Origin: Rhodoferax sp.
GTDB lineage: Bacteria; Pseudomonadota; Gammaproteobacteria; Burkholderiales; Burkholderiaceae_C
Direction of reading: 5' to 3'
Assembly (NCBI RefSeq): GCF_030653815.1
Contig: NZ_JAURYQ010000009.1
Span: 39,607-103,606, forward strand
DNA length: 64,000 bases
Part shown: in pieces, positions 53,286 to 62,449 of the stretch
Position numbering within the stretch: the first letter of the stretch is position 1
Layout: each line of letters begins with the position of its first letter
Position numbers and translations under genes: made by a program
Notes under the pieces: generated by a model
Seen by the model: only the letters and a program-made list of their open reading frames with translations
Told to the model about the DNA's origin: nothing
Database searches by the model: none

Positions 53286-54991
53286 CACATTGCTCCCGGG
53301 TCGCTTTTGAGCTCGGTTGCAGGCCCTGCGCCACTTTGGCGTTGCTTGAGCCGATAGGCCAGTTGTGGCCGGGTCAGGCCCAGCAGGCGCGCCGCCTCAG
53401 ACAAGTTGCCACGGGCGCGGGCCACCGCATGGTCGAGCACGCGGGCCTCGATCTCTTCAAGCGAACTGCCGCTGTTCAAAATACGGGTGCTCAACTCGTC
53501 GTCTTGCACGCTGGGCAATCTGGCCAGATGGCCGTGCGCGTCCAGGCTGGTCTGCGCGGCATCGGGCTGGTTCGGGAACAGGTGCTCCACCTCAACCCTG
53601 CCGGCCTGGGTTGCCAGGATCACGCCACGCTCCACCAGGTTTTCGAGCTCGCGCACGTTGCCGGGCCAGTCGTGTTGCTGCAGCGCCTGCAGTGCGCGCT
53701 CTTCAAACCCCAGCACGCGCTTGCTGTGCAGGGCGCAAAAACGGGCAAGCATGGCCAGGGCCAGCGGCTCGATATCGGCTTTGCGCTCGCGCAGCGGGGG
53801 GATACAGATGGGGTAGACATTGAGTCGGTACATCAAATCAGCCCGGAAACGCCCGGCCTGCACGGCCTGCGCCAGGTCGACATTGGTGGCGGCCACCAGG
53901 CGCACATTGACCTTGCGCGTGCTCTCGCCGCCTACGCGCTCAATTTCACCTTCCTGCAACACGCGCAGCAGCTTGGTTTGAGCTGCCATCGGCATTTCAC
54001 CCACCTCGTCGAGCAGCAGGGTGCCCCCGTCAGCACGCTCGAAGCGGCCCGCCCGCGCCGCGTGGGCGCCGGTGTAGGCACCTTTTTCGACACCAAAGAG
54101 TTCGGCCTCAATCAGCTCGGCGGGCAAGGCGGCGCAATTGACCGCAACAAAAGCTTTGTCAGCCCGGTTGGACAAATCATGCAGGGCGCGCGCAAAACGC
54201 TCCTTGCCGACGCCGGTTTCGCCGGTCAACAAGACTGTGGCCTGCGTCGGTGCCACCTTTTGCATCAGCGCGTAGGCCTTGCGAAACGCCGGCGAGTTGC
54301 CAATCAGCTGGCCGCCCTGGCTGGCTGGCTCCAGCGTCGACCTCAGTGCCTCCACCTGCGACTGCAGGGCCTCCATCTTTTCCATCAGGGAGTCGTCGGT
54401 GAAATACACGCGATGCGCTTCGCCATCGGGCCATTCCTCAATGGGGCGTCCAACGATCTGGCAATGGTCCGCGCCACAGGCGGCGCACAGCGTCTCCTTG
54501 AACAGAATCAGCCGGCCCATGAAGGCGCTGGTGTAGCCGCTGGCATAACCCAGCAGCGTCCAGCAGGCCGGCGCATCGACCAGGCCAAACTTTTGCCGGT
54601 GCGCGTAGGCCTCCCACGAGTTGTCCCAGCGAAAGTCGGCGTAAAACTGGCCCGCCTTGATGTCGAGGTTGAGCTTGACGGGCGTCACCCGGGCCGCGCC
54701 CTCGAGCATGTGCAATTGCGGGCCGACCATGAAGCTGTCCTGCAAGGCCTCGCCAGGCCGCATCTTTTTGGCGTATTCGGCATCTGAAAGGCCCGAGGCA
54801 TAACCCATGCGCGTCAGGATGCGCCGCGCATGTTCGGGGCCGACAGAGCTCATCAGGTCCTGGCGCAACTCCGCCAAGGCGTTGGTGTGCATCAGCACCA
54901 TGCGCCGGTCGCCCAGCCAGATCACGCCGCTGTCGGGCTCAAAGCGCAACAGGCGCCGCAAATCGACGTTGGGTGGGTATTTGTAGCTCAT
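53285..54991 (-). CDS. dmpR: Sigma-54-dependent phenol activator, DmpR/AphR type
   Basis: A 568-residue NtrC-family activator. The N-terminal V4R-containing sensor domain (about residues 1-210, with [15 protein letters not shown]) binds phenols directly in DmpR. The AAA+ domain has Walker A GETGVGKE, the sigma-54 contact loop GAYTGA and Walker [13 protein letters not shown]. The C-terminal Fis-type helix-turn-helix is [23 protein letters not shown] (in two parts). It is divergent from dmpK. The ATG at 54991 follows GGAG; a TTG 21 bases upstream is less likely. Confidence 0.92.
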   Translation of the reverse strand: MSYKYPPNVDLRRLLRFEPDSGVIWLGDRRMVLMHTNALAELRQDLMSSVGPEHARRILTRMGYASGLSDAEYAKKMRPGEALQDSFMVGPQLHMLEGAARVTPVKLNLDIKAGQFYADFRWDNSWEAYAHRQKFGLVDAPACWTLLGYASGYTSAFMGRLILFKETLCAACGADHCQIVGRPIEEWPDGEAHRVYFTDDSLMEKMEALQSQVEALRSTLEPASQGGQLIGNSPAFRKAYALMQKVAPTQATVLLTGETGVGKERFARALHDLSNRADKAFVAVNCAALPAELIEAELFGVEKGAYTGAHAARAGRFERADGGTLLLDEVGEMPMAAQTKLLRVLQEGEIERVGGESTRKVNVRLVAATNVDLAQAVQAGRFRADLMYRLNVYPICIPPLRERKADIEPLALAMLARFCALHSKRVLGFEERALQALQQHDWPGNVRELENLVERGVILATQAGRVEVEHLFPNQPDAAQTSLDAHGHLARLPSVQDDELSTRILNSGSSLEEIEARVLDHAVARARGNLSEAARLLGLTRPQLAYRLKQRQSGAGPATELKSDPGAM

Positions 54992-55087
54992 CGGCAGATC
55001 ACTCCACGGCAAGGTGAAAAAACCATTATCTCGATATTATTTTTTCCTACCCAGAATTACCCGGGATGGGATGACCGTTTTCTGTGA

Positions 55088-55129
55088 TTTGATCATTTGG
55101 TAAATTTTAGCCGTTTGGCTTTGATTAAA
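55088..55129. promoter_or_regulatory. Putative DmpR upstream activating sequences
   Basis: Two imperfect inverted repeats, TTTGATCATTTGGTAAA (55088-55104) and TTTGGCTTTGATTAAA (55114-55129), resemble the TTGATCAATTGATCAA-type sites of XylR/DmpR. They lie about 150-190 bp upstream of the sigma-54 promoter. Confidence 0.45.
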
Positions 55130-55277
55130 TGCGCAAAGCAGCATCGGGCCAGGCGTTTATTGCGCTAAGGGTAAGCCCTGATAGGGGTCAGATTGGTCTT
55201 GAATCGGGTCGAAAAAAATCATGATTTCTAGTGGTTAACCCTAGGAATATCGAGATTATTGGCATCAACACAAATAT

Positions 55278-55293
55278 TGGCAGGTTCCTTGCA
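55278..55293 (+). promoter_or_regulatory. Sigma-54 (-24/-12) promoter of the phenol operon
   Basis: TGGCAG-GTTCC-TTGCA matches the sigma-54 consensus TGGCAC-N5-TTGCW with one difference, and has the GG and GC pairs at the right spacing. It lies 40 bp before dmpK and faces it; transcription should start near 55304. Confidence 0.85.
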
Positions 55294-55333
55294 AAGTCAT
55301 GAGGGTAATGCCCGCCACCCAACGACCCGCACC

Positions 55334-55537
55334 ATGACCAATACCTTGAGTTCACCCACAGCCCAGCCTTGCGACATCAAACACAAGTTTGTCCGTGTCC
55401 GAGAAGTCCGCCCCGACGGCCTGGTGTGTTTTGAGTTTGCCATCGGTTGGCCAGAGTTGTTTGTTGAGTTGATGTTGCCCCAGCCAGCTTTTGACGATTT
55501 TTGCGTTCAAAACCAGGTCCAACTTTTGAAGATTTAA
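55334..55537 (+). CDS. dmpK: Phenol hydroxylase assembly protein DmpK, short version
   Basis: A 67-residue protein. KFVRVREVRPDGLVCFEFAIGWPELFVELMLPQPAFDDFC (in two parts) matches the core of DmpK/AphK, which helps assemble active diiron phenol hydroxylase. It stops about 25 residues earlier than the roughly 90-residue DmpK of strain CF600, just after the conserved core. The ATG at 55334 is preferred; the region further upstream contains the promoter. It is the first gene of the operon. Confidence 0.8.
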   Translation: MTNTLSSPTAQPCDIKHKFVRVREVRPDGLVCFEFAIGWPELFVELMLPQPAFDDFCVQNQVQLLKI

Positions 55538-55574
55538 GTCCCCTCGTCGTCTCTTTTTAAAAGGATAAGCCCCT

Positions 55575-56570
55575 ATGTCAGTCGATCTCCACACGCGTGA
55601 AATCAAACCTCTGCGCAACACCTTTAGCCAAACGGCCAACTATGTCGGCAACGACAAACCGGCGTCGCGCTACCAGGAAGCCACGCTCGACACCCAGCCC
55701 ACCGACAACTTCCACTACCGCCCGACTTGGGACCCCGAGCACGAGATCTTCGACAAGTCGCGCACCAAGGTCAAACTGGCCGACTGGAATGTATTGCGCG
55801 ACCCGCGTCAGTACTACTACGCCACTTGGACCATGGCCCGGGCGCGCCAGCAGGACGCGATTGAGTCGAGCTATGACTTTGTCCAGTCCCGCGGCTTGGT
55901 GACCAAGATGTCGGACGCCGTGCGCAGCAAGGCCTGCGAGGTGCTGATGCCGCTGCGCCATGTGGCCTGGGGAGGCAACATGAACAACAGCTCGATTGGT
56001 GCCTACGGCTACGGCACACCGTTTACGGCGCCGGCCATGTTCCACGCCATGGACCACTTGGGTGCCGCGCAGTTCATTACCCGCATTGGCCTGGCCCTGG
56101 ATGAGCCCGCCATTCTGGACGCCGGCAAGAACGACTGGCTCAACGCCGCTTGCTGGCAGCCGCTGCGCCACTATGTTGAAGACACGCTGGTGGTGCAGGA
56201 CCCGTTCGAACTGTTCATTGCGCAAAACCTGGCGCTCGACGCGCAGCTCTACCCGCTGATCTACGGCAATTTTGTGGACGACCACATTGCCTTGCAGGGC
56301 GGCACCGCGGTGTCGATGCTGGCCGCCTTCATGCCCGAGTGGCATACCGAGAGCGCACGCTGGATTGACGCGGTGGTCAAGGTGGCTGCGGCCGAATCCG
56401 ACGACAACCGCCAGTTGATCTCAGGCTGGGTCACCGCCTGGGCTGACCGTGCCCAGACCGCTCTGACACCCGTGGCCGAACTGGCGTTGGGTGAGCATGG
56501 TGTGGTCGCCTTGCAGGAAGCACGCGACGCGCTTAATTTGCGCTGCAAAAAAGCCGGCCTTGTGGCCTGA
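55575..56570 (+). CDS. dmpL: Phenol hydroxylase P1 (beta) subunit DmpL
   Basis: A 331-residue diiron-monooxygenase beta subunit, normal length for DmpL. It contains the typical N-terminal IKPLRNTFSQTANYVG, RPTWDPEHEIFDKSRT and DPRQYYYATWTMARAR segments. It forms the hydroxylase core with DmpN and DmpO but lacks the iron-binding ExxH pairs. A good AAAAGGAT lies before the ATG. Confidence 0.93.
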   Translation: MSVDLHTREIKPLRNTFSQTANYVGNDKPASRYQEATLDTQPTDNFHYRPTWDPEHEIFDKSRTKVKLADWNVLRDPRQYYYATWTMARARQQDAIESSYDFVQSRGLVTKMSDAVRSKACEVLMPLRHVAWGGNMNNSSIGAYGYGTPFTAPAMFHAMDHLGAAQFITRIGLALDEPAILDAGKNDWLNAACWQPLRHYVEDTLVVQDPFELFIAQNLALDAQLYPLIYGNFVDDHIALQGGTAVSMLAAFMPEWHTESARWIDAVVKVAAAESDDNRQLISGWVTAWADRAQTALTPVAELALGEHGVVALQEARDALNLRCKKAGLVA

Positions 56571-56609
56571 GCTTTGCCCATTTCTCATTCATTCAAGGAG
56601 ACTCCCCGC

Positions 56610-56879
56610 ATGTCCAATGTATTCATCGCCTTCCAGGACAACGAAGACGCGCGCCCCATCATTGAGGCCATCCTCGCCGACAACGCTGAGGCGCAGGCTA
56701 CCTACCCCACCGGCCTGGTCAAGATCATTGCCCCCGGCAAACTCGTGGTGCGCCGCGAAACCATCGAGGAGCTGATCGGCCGCCCCTACGATTTGCAGCA
56801 GATCCAGGTCAACCTGGTCACCTTGTCGGGTCACCTTGAAGAAGACGACGACCAGTTCTCGCTGAAATGGAATAACTGA
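56610..56879 (+). CDS. dmpM: Phenol hydroxylase P2 regulatory protein DmpM
   Basis: An 89-residue effector protein of the MmoB/DmpM family, needed for efficient catalysis by the hydroxylase. Typical text is VFIAFQDNEDARPIIEAI and KIIAPGKLVVRRETIEELIGRPYDLQ (in two parts). The ATG at 56610 follows AAGGAG. Confidence 0.94.
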   Translation: MSNVFIAFQDNEDARPIIEAILADNAEAQATYPTGLVKIIAPGKLVVRRETIEELIGRPYDLQQIQVNLVTLSGHLEEDDDQFSLKWNN

Positions 56880-56904
56880 ACCCACCCACCCCCAAGGAGC
56901 ACCT

Positions 56905-58464
56905 ATGGATACCCCTGTTATCAAGAAAAAACTCGGTCTCAAAGAACGTTATGCCGCCATGACCCGCGGCCTGGCCTGGGACACCACCTACCAGCCGATG
57001 GACAAGGTCTTCCCGTATGACAAATACGAAGGCATCAAGATCCACGACTGGGACAAGTGGGAAGACCCGTTCCGCCTGACCATGGACGCCTACTGGAAAT
57101 ACCAGGGCGAAAAAGAGAAAAAACTTTACGCCGTGATCGAAGCCTTTGCACAAAACAATGGCCAGCTTGGTGTGTCTGATGCGCGCTACATCAATGCACT
57201 CAAGATTTTCCTGACCGGCGTGACCCCGCTGGAGTACTACGCCTTCCGTGGCTTTGCCCACGTCGGCCGTCAGTTCACCGGTGCCGGTGCCCGCGTGGCT
57301 TGCCAGCTGCAGTCGATTGACGAACTGCGCCACAACCAGACCGAAACCCACGCCCTGAGCCACTACAACAGGTACTTCAACGGCCTGCACAGCCCCAAGC
57401 ACATGTTTGACCGTGTCTGGTATTTGTCGGTGCCCAAGTCGTTCTTTGAAGACGCTTACACCGGCGGCCCGTTCGAGTTTTTGACGGCGGTGAGCTTCTC
57501 GTTCGAGTACGTGCTGACCAACCTGTTGTTTGTGCCCTTCATGTCGGGTGCGGCGCACAACGGCGACATGTCGACCGTGACCTTTGGTTTCAGCGCGCAA
57601 TCTGACGAATCACGTCACATGACCTTGGGCATCGAGTGCATCAAGTTCATGCTGGAGCAAGACCCCGACAACGTGCCGATCGTGCAGGGCTGGATCGACA
57701 AATGGTTCTGGCGCGGCTACCGTCTGCTGACCATCGTGGCCATGATGCAAGATTACATGCTGCCCAAGCGCGTGATGAGCTGGCGTGAGAGCTGGGAAAT
57801 GTACGTCGAGGAAAACGGCGAATCCCTGTTCAAGGACCTGGCGCGTTACGGCATCCGCAAACCCAAGGGTTGGATTCAGGCCTGCGAGGGCAAGGATCAC
57901 ATCAGCCACCAAGCCTGGGCTACCTTCTACCAGTACGGCGGCGCCGCGGCCTTCCAGACCTGGGTGCCCGAGAAAGAAGAGCTGGACTGGCTGAGCGAGA
58001 AGTACCCGGAAACCTTTGACAAATACTACCGTCCGCGCTGGGAGCACTGGGGTGCGCAGGCAGCCGAAGGCAAGCGCTTCTACAACATGACCCTGCCCAT
58101 GCTGTGCACCACCTGCCAGGTGCCGATGCTCTTCACCGAAGAGGGTGATCCCACCAAGATCGCCTACCGCGAGAGCGACTACCTAGGTAACAAGTACCAC
58201 ACCTGCTCTGACCACTGCAAGGAAATCTTTGACAACGAACCCGAAAAGTACGTCCAAAGCTGGCTGCCGGTGAACCAGATCTACCAGGGCAACTGCTTCA
58301 AGGAAGGCACCGATCCCACCAAGGAAGGTTTCGATCCGTTGCTGGCTGTGCTCGATTACTACAACTTGAACGTTGGCCGCGACAACTTCGACTTCGAAGG
58401 CTCGGAAGACCAGAAAAACTTTGCCGCCTGGCGCGGTGACACGGCAGAAGGAAGCCAAAAATGA
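56905..58464 (+). CDS. dmpN: Phenol hydroxylase P3 (alpha, diiron) subunit DmpN
   Basis: A 519-residue catalytic subunit. The diiron ligands are visible as Glu110 (TPLEYYAF), Glu140 and His143 (SIDELRHN), Glu201 (SFEYVLTN), and Glu235 and His238 (SDESRHMT). A CTTCQVP...CSDHCKEIF cysteine region near residue 400-430 is also typical. It hydroxylates phenol and methylphenols to catechols with O2. The 3' end overlaps dmpO by four bases (ATGA). Confidence 0.96.
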   Translation: MDTPVIKKKLGLKERYAAMTRGLAWDTTYQPMDKVFPYDKYEGIKIHDWDKWEDPFRLTMDAYWKYQGEKEKKLYAVIEAFAQNNGQLGVSDARYINALKIFLTGVTPLEYYAFRGFAHVGRQFTGAGARVACQLQSIDELRHNQTETHALSHYNRYFNGLHSPKHMFDRVWYLSVPKSFFEDAYTGGPFEFLTAVSFSFEYVLTNLLFVPFMSGAAHNGDMSTVTFGFSAQSDESRHMTLGIECIKFMLEQDPDNVPIVQGWIDKWFWRGYRLLTIVAMMQDYMLPKRVMSWRESWEMYVEENGESLFKDLARYGIRKPKGWIQACEGKDHISHQAWATFYQYGGAAAFQTWVPEKEELDWLSEKYPETFDKYYRPRWEHWGAQAAEGKRFYNMTLPMLCTTCQVPMLFTEEGDPTKIAYRESDYLGNKYHTCSDHCKEIFDNEPEKYVQSWLPVNQIYQGNCFKEGTDPTKEGFDPLLAVLDYYNLNVGRDNFDFEGSEDQKNFAAWRGDTAEGSQK

Positions 58465-58817
58465 GCGTTAAATCAGTCAAGCCCTACAACTTTCCGGCTA
58501 AAGACGTGCGCGAGAACTTTCCCGCGCCGCTGCTCTTCATCGGCTGGGAGGACCACCTGATGTTTGCCGCCCCCTTCGCCCTGCCACTGCCGCCCGACAC
58601 ACCGTTTGGCGCCCTGGGTACCGCCGTGTTGCCACCCATTTACGGTGCACACCCGGACTTTGGCAAGATCGACTGGGACACCGTGCAGTGGTTCAAATCG
58701 GGTGAATCCTGGCAGCCCGATCCCGCCAAATCCTTGGCAGAAAACGGCCTGCTGCACAAGGACGTCATCCGCTTCAGAACCCCCGGCCTGACCGGCCTCA
58801 ATGGCTCTTGCGCTTAA
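58461..58817 (+). CDS. dmpO: Phenol hydroxylase P4 (gamma) subunit DmpO
   Basis: A 118-residue small subunit of the hydroxylase core. The start overlaps the dmpN stop. It shows YNFPAKDVRENFPAPLLFIGWEDH (in two parts) and WFKSGESWQPDPAKSLAENGL, typical of DmpO. Length matches the family. Confidence 0.93.
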   Translation: MSVKSVKPYNFPAKDVRENFPAPLLFIGWEDHLMFAAPFALPLPPDTPFGALGTAVLPPIYGAHPDFGKIDWDTVQWFKSGESWQPDPAKSLAENGLLHKDVIRFRTPGLTGLNGSCA

Positions 58818-58901
58818 TTAAGTGTGGCAGCTTCAGCAGGTGGGCCCCTGGCCCGCCTGCTGCGTCAGCTCCATTTGAAACTTTCAGAAACAAAAAAGAC
58901 C

Positions 58902-59966
58902 ATGAGTTACCAACTGCTGATTGAACCACTGGGCGCGACCATTGAGGTCGAAGAAGGCCAGACCCTGCTTGATGCCGCGCTGCGTCAGGGTATCTACATT
59001 CCGCACGCTTGCGGCCATGGCTTGTGTGGCACCTGCAAGGTGGAGGTGACCGATGGCGAGGTCGATCACGGCCACGCCAACCCGTTTGCGCTGATGGACT
59101 TTGAGCGCGATGCCGGCAAGACGCTGGCCTGCTGCGCCACGTTACAAAGTGATGCCGCCATCGAAGCCGACATCGACGAAGAACCCGATGCAGAGATCAT
59201 TGCGGTGCGCGACTTTGACTGCACCGTGTCGCGCATTGAATCGCTCACACCGACCATCAAGGCTATTTTTCTTAAGCTCGACAAACCCTTGCACTTCCAG
59301 GCCGGCCAGTATGTGCAGGTGGTGATTCCCGGCGTTGAAGGCAGCCGCGCGTTTTCCATTGCCAACTCGCCGGCCCAGGTGCAAGCCACGGGCGAAGTCG
59401 AACTCAATGTGCGCATCCTCAAGGGCGGCGCGGGCACCACCTGGCTGCATGAGCAGTTGAAGGCGGGCGACGCCTTGCGTATCTCCGGCCCCTACGGGCG
59501 CTTCTTTGTGCGCAAGTCGGCCAAAGAGCCAGTAGTGTTTTTCGCTGGCGGCTCCGGCTTGTCAAGCCCGCGCTCAATGATTCTGGATTTGCTCGAGTCC
59601 GGCAGCGCGCAGCCGATCACGCTGGTTTACGGCCAGCGCTCGCAAGACGAGCTGTATTACGACGCCGAGTTCCGCACGCTGGCCGCACAGCACCCCAACT
59701 TCAACTATGTGCCAGCACTCTCTGATGCCGCACCAGGTACCGGTTGGGAAGGTGCACAAGGCTATGTGCACGACGTGGCCAAGGCCCACTTTGACAACAA
59801 CTTCTCTGGCAACAAAGCCTACCTGTGCGGCCCGCCGGTGATGATCGAAGCCTGCATTTCGGCCTTGATGCAAGGGCGTCTGTACGAGCGCGACATCTAC
59901 ACCGAGAAGTTCCTCTCGGCCGCTGACACCAACCAGCAGCGCAGCCCCTTGTTCAAGCGGGTCTGA
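58902..59966 (+). CDS. dmpP: Phenol hydroxylase P5 reductase DmpP
   Basis: A 354-residue reductase moving electrons from NADH to the hydroxylase. The N-terminal plant-type 2Fe-2S domain has Cys37, Cys42, Cys45 and Cys77 (ACGHGLCGTC). The FAD domain carries GSRAFSIANSP in place of the usual RxYS motif, and the NAD domain has FFAGGSGLSSPRSMI and YLCGPPVMIEACISALM. The ATG at 58902 matches the family start (MSYQLLIEPLG); an upstream GTG extension is unlikely. Confidence 0.94.
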   Translation: MSYQLLIEPLGATIEVEEGQTLLDAALRQGIYIPHACGHGLCGTCKVEVTDGEVDHGHANPFALMDFERDAGKTLACCATLQSDAAIEADIDEEPDAEIIAVRDFDCTVSRIESLTPTIKAIFLKLDKPLHFQAGQYVQVVIPGVEGSRAFSIANSPAQVQATGEVELNVRILKGGAGTTWLHEQLKAGDALRISGPYGRFFVRKSAKEPVVFFAGGSGLSSPRSMILDLLESGSAQPITLVYGQRSQDELYYDAEFRTLAAQHPNFNYVPALSDAAPGTGWEGAQGYVHDVAKAHFDNNFSGNKAYLCGPPVMIEACISALMQGRLYERDIYTEKFLSAADTNQQRSPLFKRV

Positions 59967-59975
59967 GGCACGACC

Positions 59976-60323
59976 ATGTTGTTTGACACCCGGCCCAAGG
60001 TCGCTGTTCACGTCGCGCAAACCGGTGAAACCTTTCCCTGCGCCCACGACGAAAGCCTGTTGAAGGGCATGTTGCGTCTGGGTCGCAAAGGCATTCCGGT
60101 GGGTTGTGTCAACGGCGGTTGCGGTGTTTGCAAGGTGCATATTGTTGAGGGCCAGGTCAAGTCTCTGGGCCCGGTCAGTCGCGCCCATGTCACGGCCGAG
60201 GAAGAAGCCGCCGGCTTCACCCTGGCCTGCCGTGTGGCCCCGGTCACCGCCGTTCGGCTGGAGGTGACAGGCAAGTTCGAAAAGCCGTTCCGCAAGGGGT
60301 TTGCCAGTGCGGCAAACGCCTGA
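59976..60323 (+). CDS. dmpQ: 2Fe-2S ferredoxin DmpQ
   Basis: A 115-residue chloroplast-type ferredoxin with cluster ligands Cys44, Cys49, Cys52 (GCVNGGCGVC) and Cys85. DmpQ/XylT proteins re-reduce the iron of catechol 2,3-dioxygenase after inactivation by substituted catechols. It sits between dmpP and dmpB as in dmp and aph clusters. Confidence 0.92.
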   Translation: MLFDTRPKVAVHVAQTGETFPCAHDESLLKGMLRLGRKGIPVGCVNGGCGVCKVHIVEGQVKSLGPVSRAHVTAEEEAAGFTLACRVAPVTAVRLEVTGKFEKPFRKGFASAANA

Positions 60324-60358
60324 TTTTTTAGACAACTTTTAACCACAAGGAGAAAGCA

Positions 60359-61303
60359 ATGGGCATTATGCGAATTGGTCACGTCAGCATCAAGGTGATG
60401 GACATGGCAACGGCTCTGAAGCACTATGAAAACGTGCTGGGCATGAAAAAGACGATGGAGGACAAACACGGCAACGTGTACCTCAAGTGCTGGGACGAGT
60501 GGGACAAATACTCCCTGATCCTCACGCCCTCCGACCAGGCCGGCCTGAACCACGTGGCCTACAAGGTCGAAAAAGACAGCGACCTCGACGCGCTGCAACA
60601 GAAAATTGAAGCCTATGGCATTGCCACCACCGTGCTCGAAGAAGGCGCGCTGCCGTCTACGGGTCGTCTGCTGCAGTTCAAGCTGCCCAGCGGCCACGAG
60701 ATGCGCCTGTATGCCATGAAAGAGTATGTCGGCACCGAAGTCGGTACCCAAAATCCGGACCCGTGGCCAGACAACATCAAGGGCGCCGGTGCCCATTGGC
60801 TCGACCACTGCCTGCTGATGTGCGAGATGAACCCCGAGGCGGGCATCAACAAGGTCGCAGAAAACACCAAGTTCGTCACCGAAGTGCTCGACTTTTTCCT
60901 GACCGAGCAAGTGCTGGTGGGCCCGAATGGTGACATGCAGGCCGCCACCTGGCTGGCGCGCACCACCACGCCTCATGACATCGCCTTTGTGGCGGGCCCG
61001 CGCATGGGCTTGCACCACATTGCCTTCTTCCTGGATTCCTGGCACGACGTGCTCAAAGCTGCCGACGTGATGGCCAAGACCAAGACCAAGATCGACGTGG
61101 CGCCGACCCGCCATGGCATCACCCGCGGCGAGACCATTTATTTCTTCGACCCGAGCGGCAACCGCAACGAAACCTTTGCCGGCCTGGGTTACCTAGCCCA
61201 GCGCGACCGCCCTGTGACCACCTGGGACGAGTCCCACCTGGGTTCGGGCATCTTCTATCACACCGGTGAACTGGTGGCGTCCTTCACCGAGGTGTACACC
61301 TGA
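60359..61303 (+). CDS. dmpB: Catechol 2,3-dioxygenase DmpB
   Basis: A 314-residue extradiol dioxygenase of the I.2.A type that opens catechol to 2-hydroxymuconic semialdehyde. The Fe(II) ligands are His150 (HWLDHCLL), His219 or His220 (GLHHIAFF) and Glu271 ([11 protein letters not shown]). It starts [13 protein letters not shown] after GGAG. Length is close to the usual 307-314. Confidence 0.96.
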   Translation: MGIMRIGHVSIKVMDMATALKHYENVLGMKKTMEDKHGNVYLKCWDEWDKYSLILTPSDQAGLNHVAYKVEKDSDLDALQQKIEAYGIATTVLEEGALPSTGRLLQFKLPSGHEMRLYAMKEYVGTEVGTQNPDPWPDNIKGAGAHWLDHCLLMCEMNPEAGINKVAENTKFVTEVLDFFLTEQVLVGPNGDMQAATWLARTTTPHDIAFVAGPRMGLHHIAFFLDSWHDVLKAADVMAKTKTKIDVAPTRHGITRGETIYFFDPSGNRNETFAGLGYLAQRDRPVTTWDESHLGSGIFYHTGELVASFTEVYT

Positions 61304-61392
61304 TCCCTTGATCGCTTCGTTTTCGGCGCGCCCGCCTGCGCGGGTGTGCCGACGCCTTCACGCAAACTCATATTCTCAGCATTCCATTCCCC

Positions 61393-62262
61393 ATGAAAAA
61401 AATTGTTTTATCCGCGCTCACCGCCTTGGCCGGTATTGGCGCCTCGGCAGGTGGTCATTACGTGCCCGGTGTTGAAGGTATCCAGGCGGCCAGCGTGCCG
61501 CCCCCCGGCATGTATTACCTGGGCTACCTTGTGAACTACAGCATCGATGAACTGCGCGCACCGGGCAGCAGCGACTCCTTACCCGGCCACAACACCGGCA
61601 CCGTCAGCGCCCTGGCCAACCGCTTTGTCTACATTTCCGGCACTAAGCTACTGGGTGCCGACTACGGCGTGGAAGCCATCGTTCCGGTGATTCGCAAATC
61701 GTTCGCCTTCGCCGGCGAATCCAACACCGGGGTGGGTGACGTTTACCTGGGCCCGCTGGTGCTGGGCTGGCACGGTGGCAACTGGGACGCGGTGGCCGCA
61801 GCGGGCGTATGGTTTGATACCGGCAACAGTGATTCCATTTCCAAGCCCGGCAACGGTTACAAGTCCACCATGCTGACCGGCGGCGGCACTTACTACTTTG
61901 ATGCAGCCAAAAAATGGACCGGCTCGGCCCTGGTGCGCTACGAGATCAATTCCGCCAACGACGCCAGCTTCGAGCCTGGTGATCAGGTCACGATGGAATG
62001 GGGCTTTGGCAAGTCCATCGGTCCGGTGCAATTAGGCGTGGTCGGCTACGACCAATGGCAAACCAGCACCGACTCGGGTACCGGCGCCAGCGGCAATAAA
62101 TCCGCACGCCACGCCATTGGTGCCGAACTGGTCTACCCGCTCATGAAAGAGGCGGGTGTCATGCTCAAGGCTGCTTACTACAACGAGTATTCAGCTAAGG
62201 GCGGCACCAACCCTGAGCCCAAAGGCTCGACCTTGCGTTTCACCTTCGTCAAGGCCTTTTGA
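61393..62262 (+). CDS. Outer-membrane Phenol_MetA_deg (SphA-like) protein
   Basis: A 289-residue protein with a signal peptide (MKKIVLSALTALAGIGASA) and a beta-rich body ending in FVKAF, an outer-membrane C-terminal Phe. GVGDVYLGPLVLGWH and TGGGTYYFD match the Phenol_MetA_deg family found in aromatic-degradation clusters. It probably forms a barrel aiding phenol entry; transport has not been shown for most members. It is 90 bp after dmpB. Confidence 0.82.
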   Translation: MKKIVLSALTALAGIGASAGGHYVPGVEGIQAASVPPPGMYYLGYLVNYSIDELRAPGSSDSLPGHNTGTVSALANRFVYISGTKLLGADYGVEAIVPVIRKSFAFAGESNTGVGDVYLGPLVLGWHGGNWDAVAAAGVWFDTGNSDSISKPGNGYKSTMLTGGGTYYFDAAKKWTGSALVRYEINSANDASFEPGDQVTMEWGFGKSIGPVQLGVVGYDQWQTSTDSGTGASGNKSARHAIGAELVYPLMKEAGVMLKAAYYNEYSAKGGTNPEPKGSTLRFTFVKAF

Positions 62263-62311
62263 GCCCTGCCGTCCAAGTGCTTTTGGCATGGGACGGAACG
62301 CGTTCAATAGC

Positions 62312-62340
62312 TCTATCAATACCAAAAAGGTATTGATAGA
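62312..62340. promoter_or_regulatory. Perfect 12-bp hairpin upstream of the LysR gene
   Basis: TCTATCAATACC and GGTATTGATAGA pair around AAAAA. It lies 50 bp after the outer-membrane protein gene. The 3' side lacks a good T tract, so it may be a weak terminator or an operator sharing GGTAT boxes with the next repeat. Confidence 0.55.
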
Positions 62341-62355
62341 TTAACAAAATGGTAT

Positions 62356-62392
62356 TTGACGGTATCAAAAATAATTTTTACGATACCGTCAA
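62356..62392. promoter_or_regulatory. Perfect 11-bp inverted repeat upstream of the LysR gene
   Basis: TTGACGGTATC and GATACCGTCAA are separated by 15 AT-rich bases, 58 bp before the LysR start. This is a plausible LysR autoregulatory operator. Confidence 0.5.
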
Positions 62393-62449
62393 TGCTTGGT
62401 TTTTCGAGCTTGCGCCTGAGCGGCGTTCTTACCCACCACCGGAGTCACC

